From Glaciecola sp. (GTDB lineage Bacteria; Pseudomonadota; Gammaproteobacteria; Enterobacterales; Alteromonadaceae), in NCBI GenBank assembly GCA_023268935.1, contig JALRKK010000016.1, positions 1 to 48,943 of the forward strand: a stretch of DNA of 48,943 nt. Direction: 5' to 3'. The notes under the pieces were generated by a model that did no database searches, was not told where the DNA came from, and saw only the letters and a list, made by a program, of their open reading frames with translations. Both the position numbers and the translations under genes were made by a program. Positions 1 to 7,749 of the stretch are shown piece after piece. The stretch's first letter is position 1. The number at the start of each line of letters is the position of its first letter.

Positions 1-687
1 CGGGCATCTCTACTCGTTGATTTAGATCCCCAAGGCAACAGTACCTTTTATGCCGGGACGCCCATTCAGCAAGATACCTTAACGGTCGCAGACATGTTTA
101 AACAAGTCGTTGGCTGGTTTGGTGATAAAAAGACCCCGATGGATTTTGTCCAACCAAGTATCATTGATAATTTTAACGTGATGCCATCTGCACCCGACTT
201 GGCTGAGTTAGAGAGAGAGCTAGAATCACGCTACAAGATGTTTAAGTTAAGAGAAACACTGCAAGCGCTGGATAACACCTTTGATGATATATGGATTGAT
301 ACGGCGCCTAATTTTAACTTTTATACCAAAGCAGCCCTTATCGCAGCGGATGGTTTCGTCGTTCCGGTGGACTGCGACGACTTTTCAGTACAAGCCGTTA
401 CCCGCTTGCTCGATAACGTCATGGAAATCAAAGCCGACCACAATCCCGATTTAATTTTCGGTGGGATCATGATCAATCAATACCACGCACAAGCCAACTA
501 TCCACAAAAACTGATTGCACAATTAACCGAGCAAGGTTTACCTTTGTTCGAGAATAAAATACACTCCGCGATCAAAGTCAAAGAATCTCATGCAGAGCAG
601 CGCCCTATCGTGGTGGGTCATCCAAAACACAAAGTAAGCCAGCAGATTATTGCGCTATACGATGAAATCATGCGAGATTACCGATAA
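1..687 (+). CDS. ParA/Soj-family ATPase, 5' truncated by window edge
   Basis: This is the last 228 residues of a ParA/MinD-type P-loop ATPase. The reading frame is open from base 1, so the start and the Walker A' motif lie upstream of the window. The first visible residues contain VDLDPQGNST, the conserved block that follows Walker A' in ParA proteins. Further along are a NFNVMPS strand, the Walker B-like IWIDTAP and the DGFVVPVD segment typical of the family. ParA proteins dimerise on ATP and bind DNA non-specifically to position cargo. No parB follows. The next genes are a small acidic protein and ppiC, so this looks like an orphan ParA rather than a chromosome or plasmid partition pair. 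The cargo cannot be told from the sequence. Family assignment is firm; role is unknown. Confidence 0.9.
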   Translation, partial: RASLLVDLDPQGNSTFYAGTPIQQDTLTVADMFKQVVGWFGDKKTPMDFVQPSIIDNFNVMPSAPDLAELERELESRYKMFKLRETLQALDNTFDDIWIDTAPNFNFYTKAALIAADGFVVPVDCDDFSVQAVTRLLDNVMEIKADHNPDLIFGGIMINQYHAQANYPQKLIAQLTEQGLPLFENKIHSAIKVKESHAEQRPIVVGHPKHKVSQQIIALYDEIMRDYR

Positions 688-708
688 CGCTTTTATTTAT
701 AGAGTCAC

Positions 709-924
709 ATGATCAACGAAATCAAATACCAATTTGACAATGCCCAAGACGCCGCAAGGTTCCTTAATACACTCACGCCTTGGACGGAAGGCCCTGTGAA
801 AGCCCGTTTTTACGACAGTGATAGCAGTGTCGTTGTCACCTATGAGCAAGATCCAACAACATTTGATTATACCTGCAGTAAACTGGATGATTTGGCAGAA
901 AGCATGGGAGGAAGCGAATTGTGA
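709..924 (+). CDS. small acidic protein of unknown function between parA and ppiC
   Basis: A 71-residue protein that I do not recognise. It starts 21 bases after the ParA stop, and its TGA stop overlaps the GTG start of ppiC (GTGA), so the three genes are probably one transcript. The protein is acidic, with clearly more Asp/Glu than Lys/Arg. It has no signal peptide and no membrane segment. It begins with an alternating pattern (EIKYQF, then a helix-like DAARFLNTL) and has a strand-rich middle ([15 protein letters not shown]), which suggests a small alpha/beta fold. Coupling to an orphan ParA and to a cytoplasmic parvulin makes a partner or adaptor role possible, but that is inference from position only. 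Confidence 0.75.
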   Translation: MINEIKYQFDNAQDAARFLNTLTPWTEGPVKARFYDSDSSVVVTYEQDPTTFDYTCSKLDDLAESMGGSEL

Positions 925-1199
925 AAGCCTGTGCCGTACATATCCTAGTCAAAACCGAACAAGAAGCCCAAGACCTATTACGCCAACTCAAAAAAGGCAA
1001 AAACTTTTCCGAACTTGCGCGCAAACATTCACTATGCCCCTCCGGTAAAAAGGACGGTGGGAATTTGGGTGAGTTTCGTCGTGGTCAAATGGTCAAGCAA
1101 TTTGATGATGTGGTGTTTAAAAAGCCCGTACTCGAACTGCACGGGCCGGTGCGAACCAAATTTGGTTTTCACATCATTAAGACGCTATACCGCAACTAA
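921..1199 (+). CDS. ppiC: peptidyl-prolyl cis-trans isomerase C (parvulin)
   Basis: A 92-residue single-domain parvulin, the usual length for PpiC, which catalyses cis-trans isomerisation of prolyl bonds in the cytoplasm. The sequence carries the family signature throughout: AVHILVK at the N-terminus, a conserved LARKHS-CPSGK segment, [19 protein letters not shown] and the C-terminal FGFHIIK. The start is GTG at 921, chosen because the frame matches PpiC from its first residues. A GGAGG-like ribosome site lies just upstream (about 907-912), and the start overlaps the previous stop. There is no signal peptide, unlike SurA later in the window. The 3' end overlaps the convergent DUF3833 gene by four bases. 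Confidence 0.93.
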   Translation: MKACAVHILVKTEQEAQDLLRQLKKGKNFSELARKHSLCPSGKKDGGNLGEFRRGQMVKQFDDVVFKKPVLELHGPVRTKFGFHIIKTLYRN

Positions 1200-1729
1200 T
1201 CTTGACGCTGCATAAATATCGTTACCTCAGCCACCACAAGCCCGAACTTTTTGATGTAGGAACGATTCATCAAAGTATCGTCATCCATGGCAAAAAACCA
1301 GTCATCAAAATTAACCTTATAGGTCGTCCCATCCACCGTCAGATCCATTTCATAGACAAAGTTAAACGCATTGCCAAACGCCTTACCCGTTGCGTTACCA
1401 TTGATATCCCCTGCTGTTCCAATATAGGTGCCGTCAGTTTGAGGGGTTAAACGCCACACGCGCGTCTTTGCACCATCGCCAACAATATATTGAAAAGTTT
1501 CATCCAACACCAAAGTGTTTCCATCCATGGTGCCATCAATATCAACAATGAATCTCTGCACGACCTCGCCGGAGCGGTTCTGCACTATGCCCCATGCTGT
1601 CACTTCACCCACAAAAAAGTCTTCCAAATCGAAGTTAGGCTGCTTACCTAAATAATCATTGCCATCTATGGATAAAGTACATCCTGACAAAAGGACAATC
1701 GTGCCGATCGCCATTAGTATTTTTTTCAT
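1196..1729 (-). CDS. DUF3833 family lipoprotein
   Basis: A 177-residue exported lipoprotein of the DUF3833 family. The N-terminus is a lipoprotein signal with the lipobox LLSGC (Cys 17), followed by Thr, so outer-membrane sorting is expected. The rest is a small beta-rich domain with repeated patterns such as [18 protein letters not shown] and VDIDGTMDG. The biochemical function of the family is not known. In many gammaproteobacteria it sits with a chalcone-isomerase-like gene and lipid-modifying genes such as cyclopropane fatty acid synthase. Here it directly follows the chalcone-isomerase-like gene with a two-base gap, and its ribosome site AGGAG overlaps that gene's stop. The two are clearly one operon; no cfa-type gene is present nearby. 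Confidence 0.85.
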   Translation of the reverse strand: MKKILMAIGTIVLLSGCTLSIDGNDYLGKQPNFDLEDFFVGEVTAWGIVQNRSGEVVQRFIVDIDGTMDGNTLVLDETFQYIVGDGAKTRVWRLTPQTDGTYIGTAGDINGNATGKAFGNAFNFVYEMDLTVDGTTYKVNFDDWFFAMDDDTLMNRSYIKKFGLVVAEVTIFMQRQD

Positions 1730-1731
1730 CG

Positions 1732-2262
1732 TTATTCTCCTAATAATTTACGGCGTAATTTTGGCTCTGAGGTTTTGGGTGATAACCAAATGCCAAAAAA
1801 CGCTTTACTAAATTCGCCATCATCCACTTGTCCAACAAAGGTGTCGTTGTAATAAAAACGCGCTGAGCCTTCTATTGTTTGAATTCCCACAAGCGTGTCC
1901 CCCTCTTTTACATTGGGGAATAGAGTGATCATTTGGTTTTCCCAAGATTCAAGCTGTGTTGTATCCTGCCAACCTTGATCCTGCATTTCATCAACACTGC
2001 GTTTGGCAATGTCTTGACCAGCAAAATCCATCAAGTACGTCAGACTTAGAGCGAAAGGTCCACCTGAAAAGTAACCACTTGACGGTGTATATAAGGTCGC
2101 ATCATAGACGTTCCAAAATAGTACTTTTAATCGCCCCTCACCTAACATCTGTGCATTAGGCACTGAATCCAAAACGTAAGTAGGCACTTGCTCATCAGCT
2201 TTTACATCCATCTCAAGTAACGAGGCGAATAACCATAAAAAGACAACAACAGTTTTTCTCAT
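1732..2262 (-). CDS. chalcone isomerase-like periplasmic protein
   Basis: A 176-residue protein matching the bacterial chalcone-isomerase-like family. Residues 1-22 form a Sec signal peptide ending near VKA. The mature part has the family hallmarks: a start around VPNAQMLGEGRLKVLFWNVYDATLY, then FALSLTYLMDFAGQDIAKRSVDEM, and a C-terminal FSKAFFGIWLS. Plant chalcone isomerases act on flavonoids. The bacterial relatives lack a demonstrated isomerase role, and some bind fatty acids, so no enzyme name is claimed. It is the promoter-proximal gene of a two-gene operon with the DUF3833 lipoprotein and is divergent from the PLP-enzyme gene at 2344, leaving about 81 bases for both promoters. Confidence 0.82.
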   Translation of the reverse strand: MRKTVVVFLWLFASLLEMDVKADEQVPTYVLDSVPNAQMLGEGRLKVLFWNVYDATLYTPSSGYFSGGPFALSLTYLMDFAGQDIAKRSVDEMQDQGWQDTTQLESWENQMITLFPNVKEGDTLVGIQTIEGSARFYYNDTFVGQVDDGEFSKAFFGIWLSPKTSEPKLRRKLLGE

Positions 2263-2343
2263 ATTGGCTCCTTTACCCTTATCTCACACCTCTGTGGTAC
2301 CATAAAATATATGCGTTAAACTTTCGTTTTTTTATCTTTACGT

Positions 2344-3255
2344 ATGATGAAGCAAATAAGACTCAAATTGCCCAGCCCATTACAACAATTAAGTTTGAAT
2401 TCAGAAAGTATCGGCGCTCCAATTGCAGACAATCATTTTGCTACGCAATTATTATGGTGCAAAAGAGACGACCTGATTCATCCCATAATCAGTGGTAACA
2501 AATGGCGTAAACTCGCATATACTTTAACTCACTACAAAGGTATTCAACACATCATCAGCTATGGTGGTGGTTATTCAAATCATTTGCATGCTTTAGGCTA
2601 TATCTGTTACCGAGAAAATATCAAATTTACCGCTCGGATCCGAGGTGATTACCGAGAACGCCCTACACCAATGATCAACGATTTAAAGGAATGGGGGGGA
2701 CAGATTGAATACCTTAACAAGCAAGCCTTCAAACACATTAGAGCCCAGAGCCAACAATCAATCCAAGATGGTGAATTAGTCATTCCTGAAGGTGGATTTA
2801 CGCAATCCGGGTTGGAGGGCGTTGGCGTTATCATTCATGAATTACTGGCACAACAACAAGCCTTTACCACAGAAGCGGTGACCATCATACTCCCCGTCGC
2901 AACCGGAACGACTCTAGCTGGTTTAGTCAAACAAGCACCTGCAAACTGGTTCATTCAAGGTATTGCCGTGCTAAAAGGACAGCAGTATTTGGAGAATAAT
3001 GTGCACTCCCTTATTGGTGATTCCTACACAAACTGGCACATCAATCATGAATTTCATGCAGGGGGTTACGCTAAAAGTCACCCAGAATTGAACGAGTTTT
3101 TGCATCAGTGGGATCATACAACTTGCCCAATCGAACCGGTGTACTCTGGTAAAGCTGTATGGGGATTGAACAATCTCGTCATTAATCAAAAAATAAACAG
3201 TAAACATATCATTTACTTACATACTGGTGGTCTGCAAGGCGCAAGAAAAACCTAA
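2344..3255 (+). CDS. PLP-dependent ACC deaminase/D-cysteine desulfhydrase family enzyme
   Basis: A 303-residue fold-type II PLP enzyme. The PLP-anchoring lysine is Lys53 in SGNKWRKL. The family's Ser-Asn-His block appears as GGGYSNHLHALG, and the substrate-side segment is EPVYSGKAVWGL. A glycine-rich phosphate-binding loop reads LPVATGTTLAG, and the protein ends in the usual LHTGGLQG. Members act on D-cysteine, 1-aminocyclopropane-1-carboxylate or related amino acids. The YSGKA motif is nearer to the D-cysteine desulfhydrase group than to true ACC deaminases, but sequence alone does not settle the substrate. There are two tandem ATGs (2344 and 2347). The gene stands alone, divergent from the chalcone-isomerase-like gene. 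Confidence 0.85.
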   Translation: MMKQIRLKLPSPLQQLSLNSESIGAPIADNHFATQLLWCKRDDLIHPIISGNKWRKLAYTLTHYKGIQHIISYGGGYSNHLHALGYICYRENIKFTARIRGDYRERPTPMINDLKEWGGQIEYLNKQAFKHIRAQSQQSIQDGELVIPEGGFTQSGLEGVGVIIHELLAQQQAFTTEAVTIILPVATGTTLAGLVKQAPANWFIQGIAVLKGQQYLENNVHSLIGDSYTNWHINHEFHAGGYAKSHPELNEFLHQWDHTTCPIEPVYSGKAVWGLNNLVINQKINSKHIIYLHTGGLQGARKT

Positions 3256-3320
3256 ATTTCTGAACTAATCTCAGTAGGGCACCGTTTATAATATATATTT
3301 CATGCAACCTGTGGTGGTCT

Positions 3321-3716
3321 ATGTCAGAACCTGATATTCAAGCAACACTTGAGCGCATGCTTCAATTGAGCATTGATTTGTGTCGAACGCTTCTCAAGCA
3401 TAACGAAACGTTTTATCCCTTTGCATCTGTGGCAATTGATGGTGATATTCAGTGCATTTTTAACTCTGGCGGAGATTATCGCGAACATCAAATCATTGAA
3501 CAACTGGAAGATGAGATCTGGGCTCGCACCCACCAAGTTCAACAATCTTTATCAGTTCTGGTGTATTCTGGCCTGATGGTCGATGATCGTGGTCACAAAC
3601 GCGATGTTGTAGTGTGCGATGTGACCACGCAAGAAGGCGAGCAGCACCAGATTTATTATCCGGTTAACTTTGCCTGTGCTAACCCTCAAATTGGGGCGCC
3701 ATTTACCTCAGAATAG
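3321..3716 (+). CDS. conserved-looking hypothetical protein, 131 aa
   Basis: A 131-residue protein that I do not recognise. It is soluble, has no signal peptide and is mildly acidic. The N-terminal third is helical (ATLERMLQLSIDLCRTLLK). The rest alternates strands and loops (FASVAIDGDIQCIF, QSLSVLVYSGL, DVVVCDVTTQEGE, HQIYYPVNFA), suggesting a compact alpha/beta domain. It begins 65 bases after the PLP enzyme and ends about 80 bases before the carboxynorspermidine dehydrogenase. A perfect 7-bp inverted repeat lies just after its stop. Nothing in the sequence identifies a function or ties it to polyamine synthesis beyond proximity. Confidence 0.75.
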   Translation: MSEPDIQATLERMLQLSIDLCRTLLKHNETFYPFASVAIDGDIQCIFNSGGDYREHQIIEQLEDEIWARTHQVQQSLSVLVYSGLMVDDRGHKRDVVVCDVTTQEGEQHQIYYPVNFACANPQIGAPFTSE

Positions 3717-3720
3717 TTCT

Positions 3721-3742
3721 GCAATAATCATTGGTTTATTGC
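3721..3742 (+). terminator. weak inverted repeat after the 131-aa gene
   Basis: GCAATAA (3721-3727) and TTATTGC (3736-3742) pair perfectly around an 8-base loop, directly after the stop of the preceding gene. The following bases GACTTTTGG are only partly T-rich, and the stem is AT-rich, so this is a weak terminator at best. Confidence 0.3.
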
Positions 3743-3795
3743 GACTTTTGGTTTATTATCCGCCCAAAATGACCTAACCTTTTTAGGAAAATTCT

Positions 3796-4998
3796 ATGTC
3801 AAAAGTATTGATCATTGGTGCTGGTGGTGTTGCCGCGGTGACCGTTAAAAAATGCGCCCGTCTCACCGAGCACTTTTCAGAAGTCTACTTGGCGTCTCGT
3901 ACCGTTTCAAAATGCGAAGCCCTGCAACGTGAAGTGGGTGCAGACCGTGTAAAAGCCGTCTTCGCAGTCGATGCAGATAACGCTGATGAAGTCACTGTAC
4001 TGATACAGAAAACCAATCCTGATTTAGTAGTAAACTTAGCGTTGCCTTACCAAGATTTACCGATCATGGATGCCTGTTTGGCTTGTGGCGTCGACTATTT
4101 AGATACGGCTAATTACGAGCCCAAAGACGAGGCCAAATTTGAATATTCTTGGCAATGGGCATATCAAGATAAGTTTAAAGAAAAAGGCTTAATGGCTTTG
4201 TTAGGTTCTGGCTTTGATCCAGGTGTTACTAACGTCTACACCGCTTATGCTGCCAAACATTATTTTGATGAAATACATTATTTGGATATCGTTGACTGTA
4301 ATGGTGGTGATCACGGTCAAGCTTTCGCAACGAACTTCAATCCAGAAATCAACATTCGTGAAATCACCCAGCGTGGGCGTTTTTGGGAAAATGGCGAATG
4401 GAAAGAAACCGATCCACTCAGCGTACGCGAAGATTTGGATTATCAAAACATCGGCGTTCGCGCATCCTACTTGATGTACCATGAAGAACTCGAATCCATC
4501 GTCAAAAACTTCCCAAGCATCAAACGCGCACGCTTTTGGATGACGTTTGGCGACGCTTACTTGAACCACTTACGTGTGTTGGAAGGCATTGGTATGACGT
4601 CGATTGAACCCATCGACTTCCAAGGACAGCAAATTGTTCCTCTTGAGTTCCTAAAAGCCGTTCTCCCAAACCCTGGCTCACTTGCTGAGGGATACACTGG
4701 CATGACGTGTATCGGTACTTATATTACCGGCATCAAAGACGGACAAAAGAAAACCATTTTTATCTATAACAACTGTGACCACGCTGCGTGTTTTGAAGAA
4801 GTCGGTGCACAAGCTGTGTCTTATACAACGGGTGTTCCGGCTATGATTGGCGCTGCGTTGATGCTGAATGGGACATGGCGTAAAGAGGGTGTGGTAAATA
4901 TGGAAGAAATGGATCCAGACCCGTTTATGGCGATGCTTAACGAACACGGGTTGCCGTGGCATGTACTAGAGTGTGACGCTCCGTTCAGCGACCACTAA
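3796..4998 (+). CDS. carboxynorspermidine/carboxyspermidine dehydrogenase (saccharopine dehydrogenase family)
   Basis: A 400-residue NAD(P)H-dependent enzyme of the saccharopine dehydrogenase superfamily. It reductively joins aspartate beta-semialdehyde to 1,3-diaminopropane or putrescine, giving carboxynorspermidine or carboxyspermidine. A Rossmann nucleotide site is seen at residues 7-13 (IGAGGVA). Family features follow: a CGVDYLDTANYEP segment, GSGFDPGVTNVY, and a C-terminal TTGVPAMIGA block. The assignment to this branch, rather than to saccharopine or homospermidine synthesis, rests on the next gene, nspC, 32 bases downstream. That pair is the standard alternative spermidine/norspermidine pathway, which bypasses S-adenosylmethionine decarboxylase. 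An AGGAA ribosome site precedes the ATG. Confidence 0.92.
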   Translation: MSKVLIIGAGGVAAVTVKKCARLTEHFSEVYLASRTVSKCEALQREVGADRVKAVFAVDADNADEVTVLIQKTNPDLVVNLALPYQDLPIMDACLACGVDYLDTANYEPKDEAKFEYSWQWAYQDKFKEKGLMALLGSGFDPGVTNVYTAYAAKHYFDEIHYLDIVDCNGGDHGQAFATNFNPEINIREITQRGRFWENGEWKETDPLSVREDLDYQNIGVRASYLMYHEELESIVKNFPSIKRARFWMTFGDAYLNHLRVLEGIGMTSIEPIDFQGQQIVPLEFLKAVLPNPGSLAEGYTGMTCIGTYITGIKDGQKKTIFIYNNCDHAACFEEVGAQAVSYTTGVPAMIGAALMLNGTWRKEGVVNMEEMDPDPFMAMLNEHGLPWHVLECDAPFSDH

Positions 4999-5030
4999 GT
5001 CATATTGACCGTTTTAAGGATTTTATAGCT

Positions 5031-6167
5031 ATGCCACATTGGACAAACAATCCAGCAATACCATCGCCTTGCTATGTGCTCGAAGAAGCAAAGCTTCGCA
5101 AAAATCTTGAACTCATGCGTAAAGTGCAGGAGCAAACAGGTGTAGAGATAATTCTTGCTTTAAAAGGATTTTCAATGTGGTCAGCCTTCCCTATGATTAG
5201 TGAGTACTTACAAGGCGGCACTGCATCTGCTTTGTGGGAAGCTAAATTAGCCAAGACCTTAAACGGCCAAGTGCATGCTTTCTCACCAGCATTTAAAACC
5301 AGTGAAATGCCCGAGATTGTTGCTGAAGTGGACCATATCTCGTTCAACTCAATGGCGCAATTTTTACTGCACAAAAGCGTTTGCGAAAAAGCCGGTGTGA
5401 GTATGGGATTACGGGTTAATCCTGAGCATCAAGAGGCGGATACGGCTTTATATGACCCATGCGCACCGGGTTCTCGATTGGGGATCACCAAAGACCAGTT
5501 AGATAGACAACCCCTCAAAGGCATTGATGGTTTCCATGTGCATGCACTATGCGAATGTGATAGCTACGCTACTGAACGTATGTTAAAAGCGATTGAAAAA
5601 CAGTTTTCAGGCTATTTCCCCCAGCTAAAATGGCTCAATTTAGGCGGTGGTCATCTTATGACCAGACCCGGTTACGACTTATCCCATTTAATTGATGTAT
5701 TACAATCTTTTAAGGCCAAATATCCACATCTCAAGATCATCATGGAACCCGGTTCTGCGGTAGCTTGGGATACCGGCCCATTGATCGCAGAAGTCGTTGA
5801 CATTGTCGAGAACAATGGGCCAATTGGCATTTTGGATATCTCGGTTACAGCGCACATGCCAGATGTCCTTGAGATGCCCTATCGCCCCCATATAATGGGT
5901 GCAGGGGAGGCTGGAGAATACCCCTATACCTATCGCTTTGGCGGAAATTCCTGTCTCGCGGGCGACGTACTTCCAGAGTACAGTTTCGAGACCCCGATTG
6001 CAGTCGGTCAACGCATTATTTTTAACGATATGATGCATTACACTATGGTCAAAACCAGTTTCTTTAATGGTGTGCAACATCCAGCCATTGGGATTTTAAG
6101 AGAAAACGGTGAATTCGAATTAGTACGCGAATTTACTTACGAGGATTTTTTGGGGCGACTATCTTAA
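5031..6167 (+). CDS. nspC: carboxynorspermidine decarboxylase
   Basis: A 378-residue PLP-dependent decarboxylase with the alanine racemase/ornithine decarboxylase barrel fold. It removes CO2 from carboxynorspermidine or carboxyspermidine to give norspermidine or spermidine. Lys45 in LALKGF is the expected PLP Schiff-base lysine. The glycine loop LGGGH (about 204-208), the EPGSA phosphate-binding segment (239-243) and Cys308 in SCLAGD, equivalent to the Cys-x-x-x-Asp active-site region of this fold, are all present. Length is normal for NspC. It is co-oriented with the dehydrogenase gene and probably translated from the same mRNA. A GC-rich hairpin overlaps its stop codon. Confidence 0.95.
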   Translation: MPHWTNNPAIPSPCYVLEEAKLRKNLELMRKVQEQTGVEIILALKGFSMWSAFPMISEYLQGGTASALWEAKLAKTLNGQVHAFSPAFKTSEMPEIVAEVDHISFNSMAQFLLHKSVCEKAGVSMGLRVNPEHQEADTALYDPCAPGSRLGITKDQLDRQPLKGIDGFHVHALCECDSYATERMLKAIEKQFSGYFPQLKWLNLGGGHLMTRPGYDLSHLIDVLQSFKAKYPHLKIIMEPGSAVAWDTGPLIAEVVDIVENNGPIGILDISVTAHMPDVLEMPYRPHIMGAGEAGEYPYTYRFGGNSCLAGDVLPEYSFETPIAVGQRIIFNDMMHYTMVKTSFFNGVQHPAIGILRENGEFELVREFTYEDFLGRLS

Positions 6168-6181
6168 TCTCGTCGCCCCAA
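6150..6181. terminator. GC-rich hairpin at the nspC/pepA convergent junction
   Basis: TTGGGGCGAC (6150-6159) and GTCGCCCCAA (6172-6181) form a perfect 10-bp stem with a 12-base loop. It spans the nspC stop and lies 5 bases beyond the end of the convergent aminopeptidase gene. Neither side has a clear U-tract after the stem, so it is a candidate bidirectional barrier rather than a textbook terminator. Confidence 0.5.
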
Positions 6182-6185
6182 CCGC

Positions 6186-7715
6186 TTATTTATATTGACG
6201 AACGAGTTGGTCCATAAATCTTACCCCCCAACCATGTGCCCCTTTGGGTGCCGTATCTGTGGCACTATCTAACCAATCCACACCTGCAATATCAAGGTGT
6301 ACCCAAGGTAAGTCTTCATCTACAAACGTCCCTAATACTGCAGCACCAATGGATGCACCTGGGTTGCCTACCCCACTGTTTTTGATATCTGCGATATCCG
6401 ATTTTAGTTGGTCAAAATGATTAGGATGTAGTGGCAACGGCCAAACATATTCACCGGAAGCCTCGCCAACCTTCATAATTTCAGTGGAAAATGTGAAATC
6501 GCGTGTCACTAAAGCCGCGTACTCATCGGATAAAGCTCGTGCAGCAGAGCCAGTTAACGTTGCAATATTTACGAGCATTTTGGGTTGAAAACTTTGCTGC
6601 GCATAATACACCGCATCGGCTAATATCAAACGACCTTCAGCATCGGTACTCATGACCTCTATGGTTGTGCCCTTCATGGTTTCAAGCACATCCCCTGGAC
6701 GGATCGCATTAGAGCCTGGCATATTCTCAGCCAAAGGCATCACACCGACCAGATTGACTTTCTCACCTCGCATCGCACTAGCATAAACCGCGCCCGCTAC
6801 AGCTGCAGCGCCTGACATATCAGATTTCATTGCCCACATGCCACTATTGGGTTTGATACTAGTGCCACCAGTATCAAAAGTGATACCCTTTCCCGCTAAC
6901 ACAATGGGCGCCCCGCCTTTTATGCCCCCTCGATACTCGACCACTAATAGTTTAGGCTCATGTATTGAGCCCTTTCCCACCCCTAATAATGCGCCCATTG
7001 TAAGGCGCTGCATTTCTGCAACCTCCAACACATCGATGGAGATTTTGTCTACGCCTTTAAACAGTGCTTTGACTGCATCGACAAAGGTCTGTGGATAAAT
7101 CGATTTCCCCGGCTCCCATGCCAAATCTCGAGCAAAATGCGTTCCCTTGGCTATGTGAGTTAAGTCATTTTCAAATAATTGCTTATTCGTTGGAATGTCG
7201 TCTGTGACCAAGGTCAAACGTGAAATACTATCTTGTTTCTCTGATTTGTATTTATCAAAATGATAATGTCGAAGCTGGTAGCCCATCGCTAGGTGTGCGG
7301 CACTATTTTGTGGTAAATTTTCAGTGTATATCGTCACATTCAAATTGCGTGTAGTCGATTTCAAAGCAGCCGCTATCTTGCCTCCAAGGTTGTGCAAATC
7401 CACTGGCGTCAAACTGGCATCAGATTCAATCCCAACTAAGAGTAACTCTTCTGCGTCGCCAATCATTTCCAAGTGCAATATTGAGTCTTTCTTGCCTGTA
7501 AAGTCGTGATGATTGATGAGTTTCATAATGCGTTCATTACTTTGCTTATTTAAATCCACTAACGCTGCAGGAAGTAGCTTAGTTTGTGCTTCATTGACAA
7601 AGAAGACATGTTGATCAACCGCTCGACTGGGGGAGTTTGAAAATTCGACCGTTAACGGTTGAGCAATTAGACTAAATGTGAGGATACTCCCCAATAGAGC
7701 AAGCAATTTATTCAT
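6186..7715 (-). CDS. exported M17 leucyl aminopeptidase
   Basis: A 509-residue metallo-aminopeptidase of family M17 (PepA/LAP), which removes N-terminal residues using two metal ions. Metal and catalytic residues are visible: Lys276 and Asp281 in GKGITFDTGG, Asp299 in KSDMSGAAA, and Asp358/Glu360 with Arg362 in STDAEGRL. The consensus of that last motif begins with Asn; here it is Ser. The N-terminus (residues 1-19, LLALLGSILTFSLIAQP) is a clear Sec signal peptide, whereas the classical PepA is cytoplasmic. This copy is therefore likely a periplasmic or secreted nutritional peptidase. It is monocistronic, convergent with nspC and downstream of rsmI by 34 bases. Confidence 0.9.
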   Translation of the reverse strand: MNKLLALLGSILTFSLIAQPLTVEFSNSPSRAVDQHVFFVNEAQTKLLPAALVDLNKQSNERIMKLINHHDFTGKKDSILHLEMIGDAEELLLVGIESDASLTPVDLHNLGGKIAAALKSTTRNLNVTIYTENLPQNSAAHLAMGYQLRHYHFDKYKSEKQDSISRLTLVTDDIPTNKQLFENDLTHIAKGTHFARDLAWEPGKSIYPQTFVDAVKALFKGVDKISIDVLEVAEMQRLTMGALLGVGKGSIHEPKLLVVEYRGGIKGGAPIVLAGKGITFDTGGTSIKPNSGMWAMKSDMSGAAAVAGAVYASAMRGEKVNLVGVMPLAENMPGSNAIRPGDVLETMKGTTIEVMSTDAEGRLILADAVYYAQQSFQPKMLVNIATLTGSAARALSDEYAALVTRDFTFSTEIMKVGEASGEYVWPLPLHPNHFDQLKSDIADIKNSGVGNPGASIGAAVLGTFVDEDLPWVHLDIAGVDWLDSATDTAPKGAHGWGVRFMDQLVRQYK

Positions 7716-7749
7716 TTTAATGATTATCCTTAATTGTGAACAACATGCA

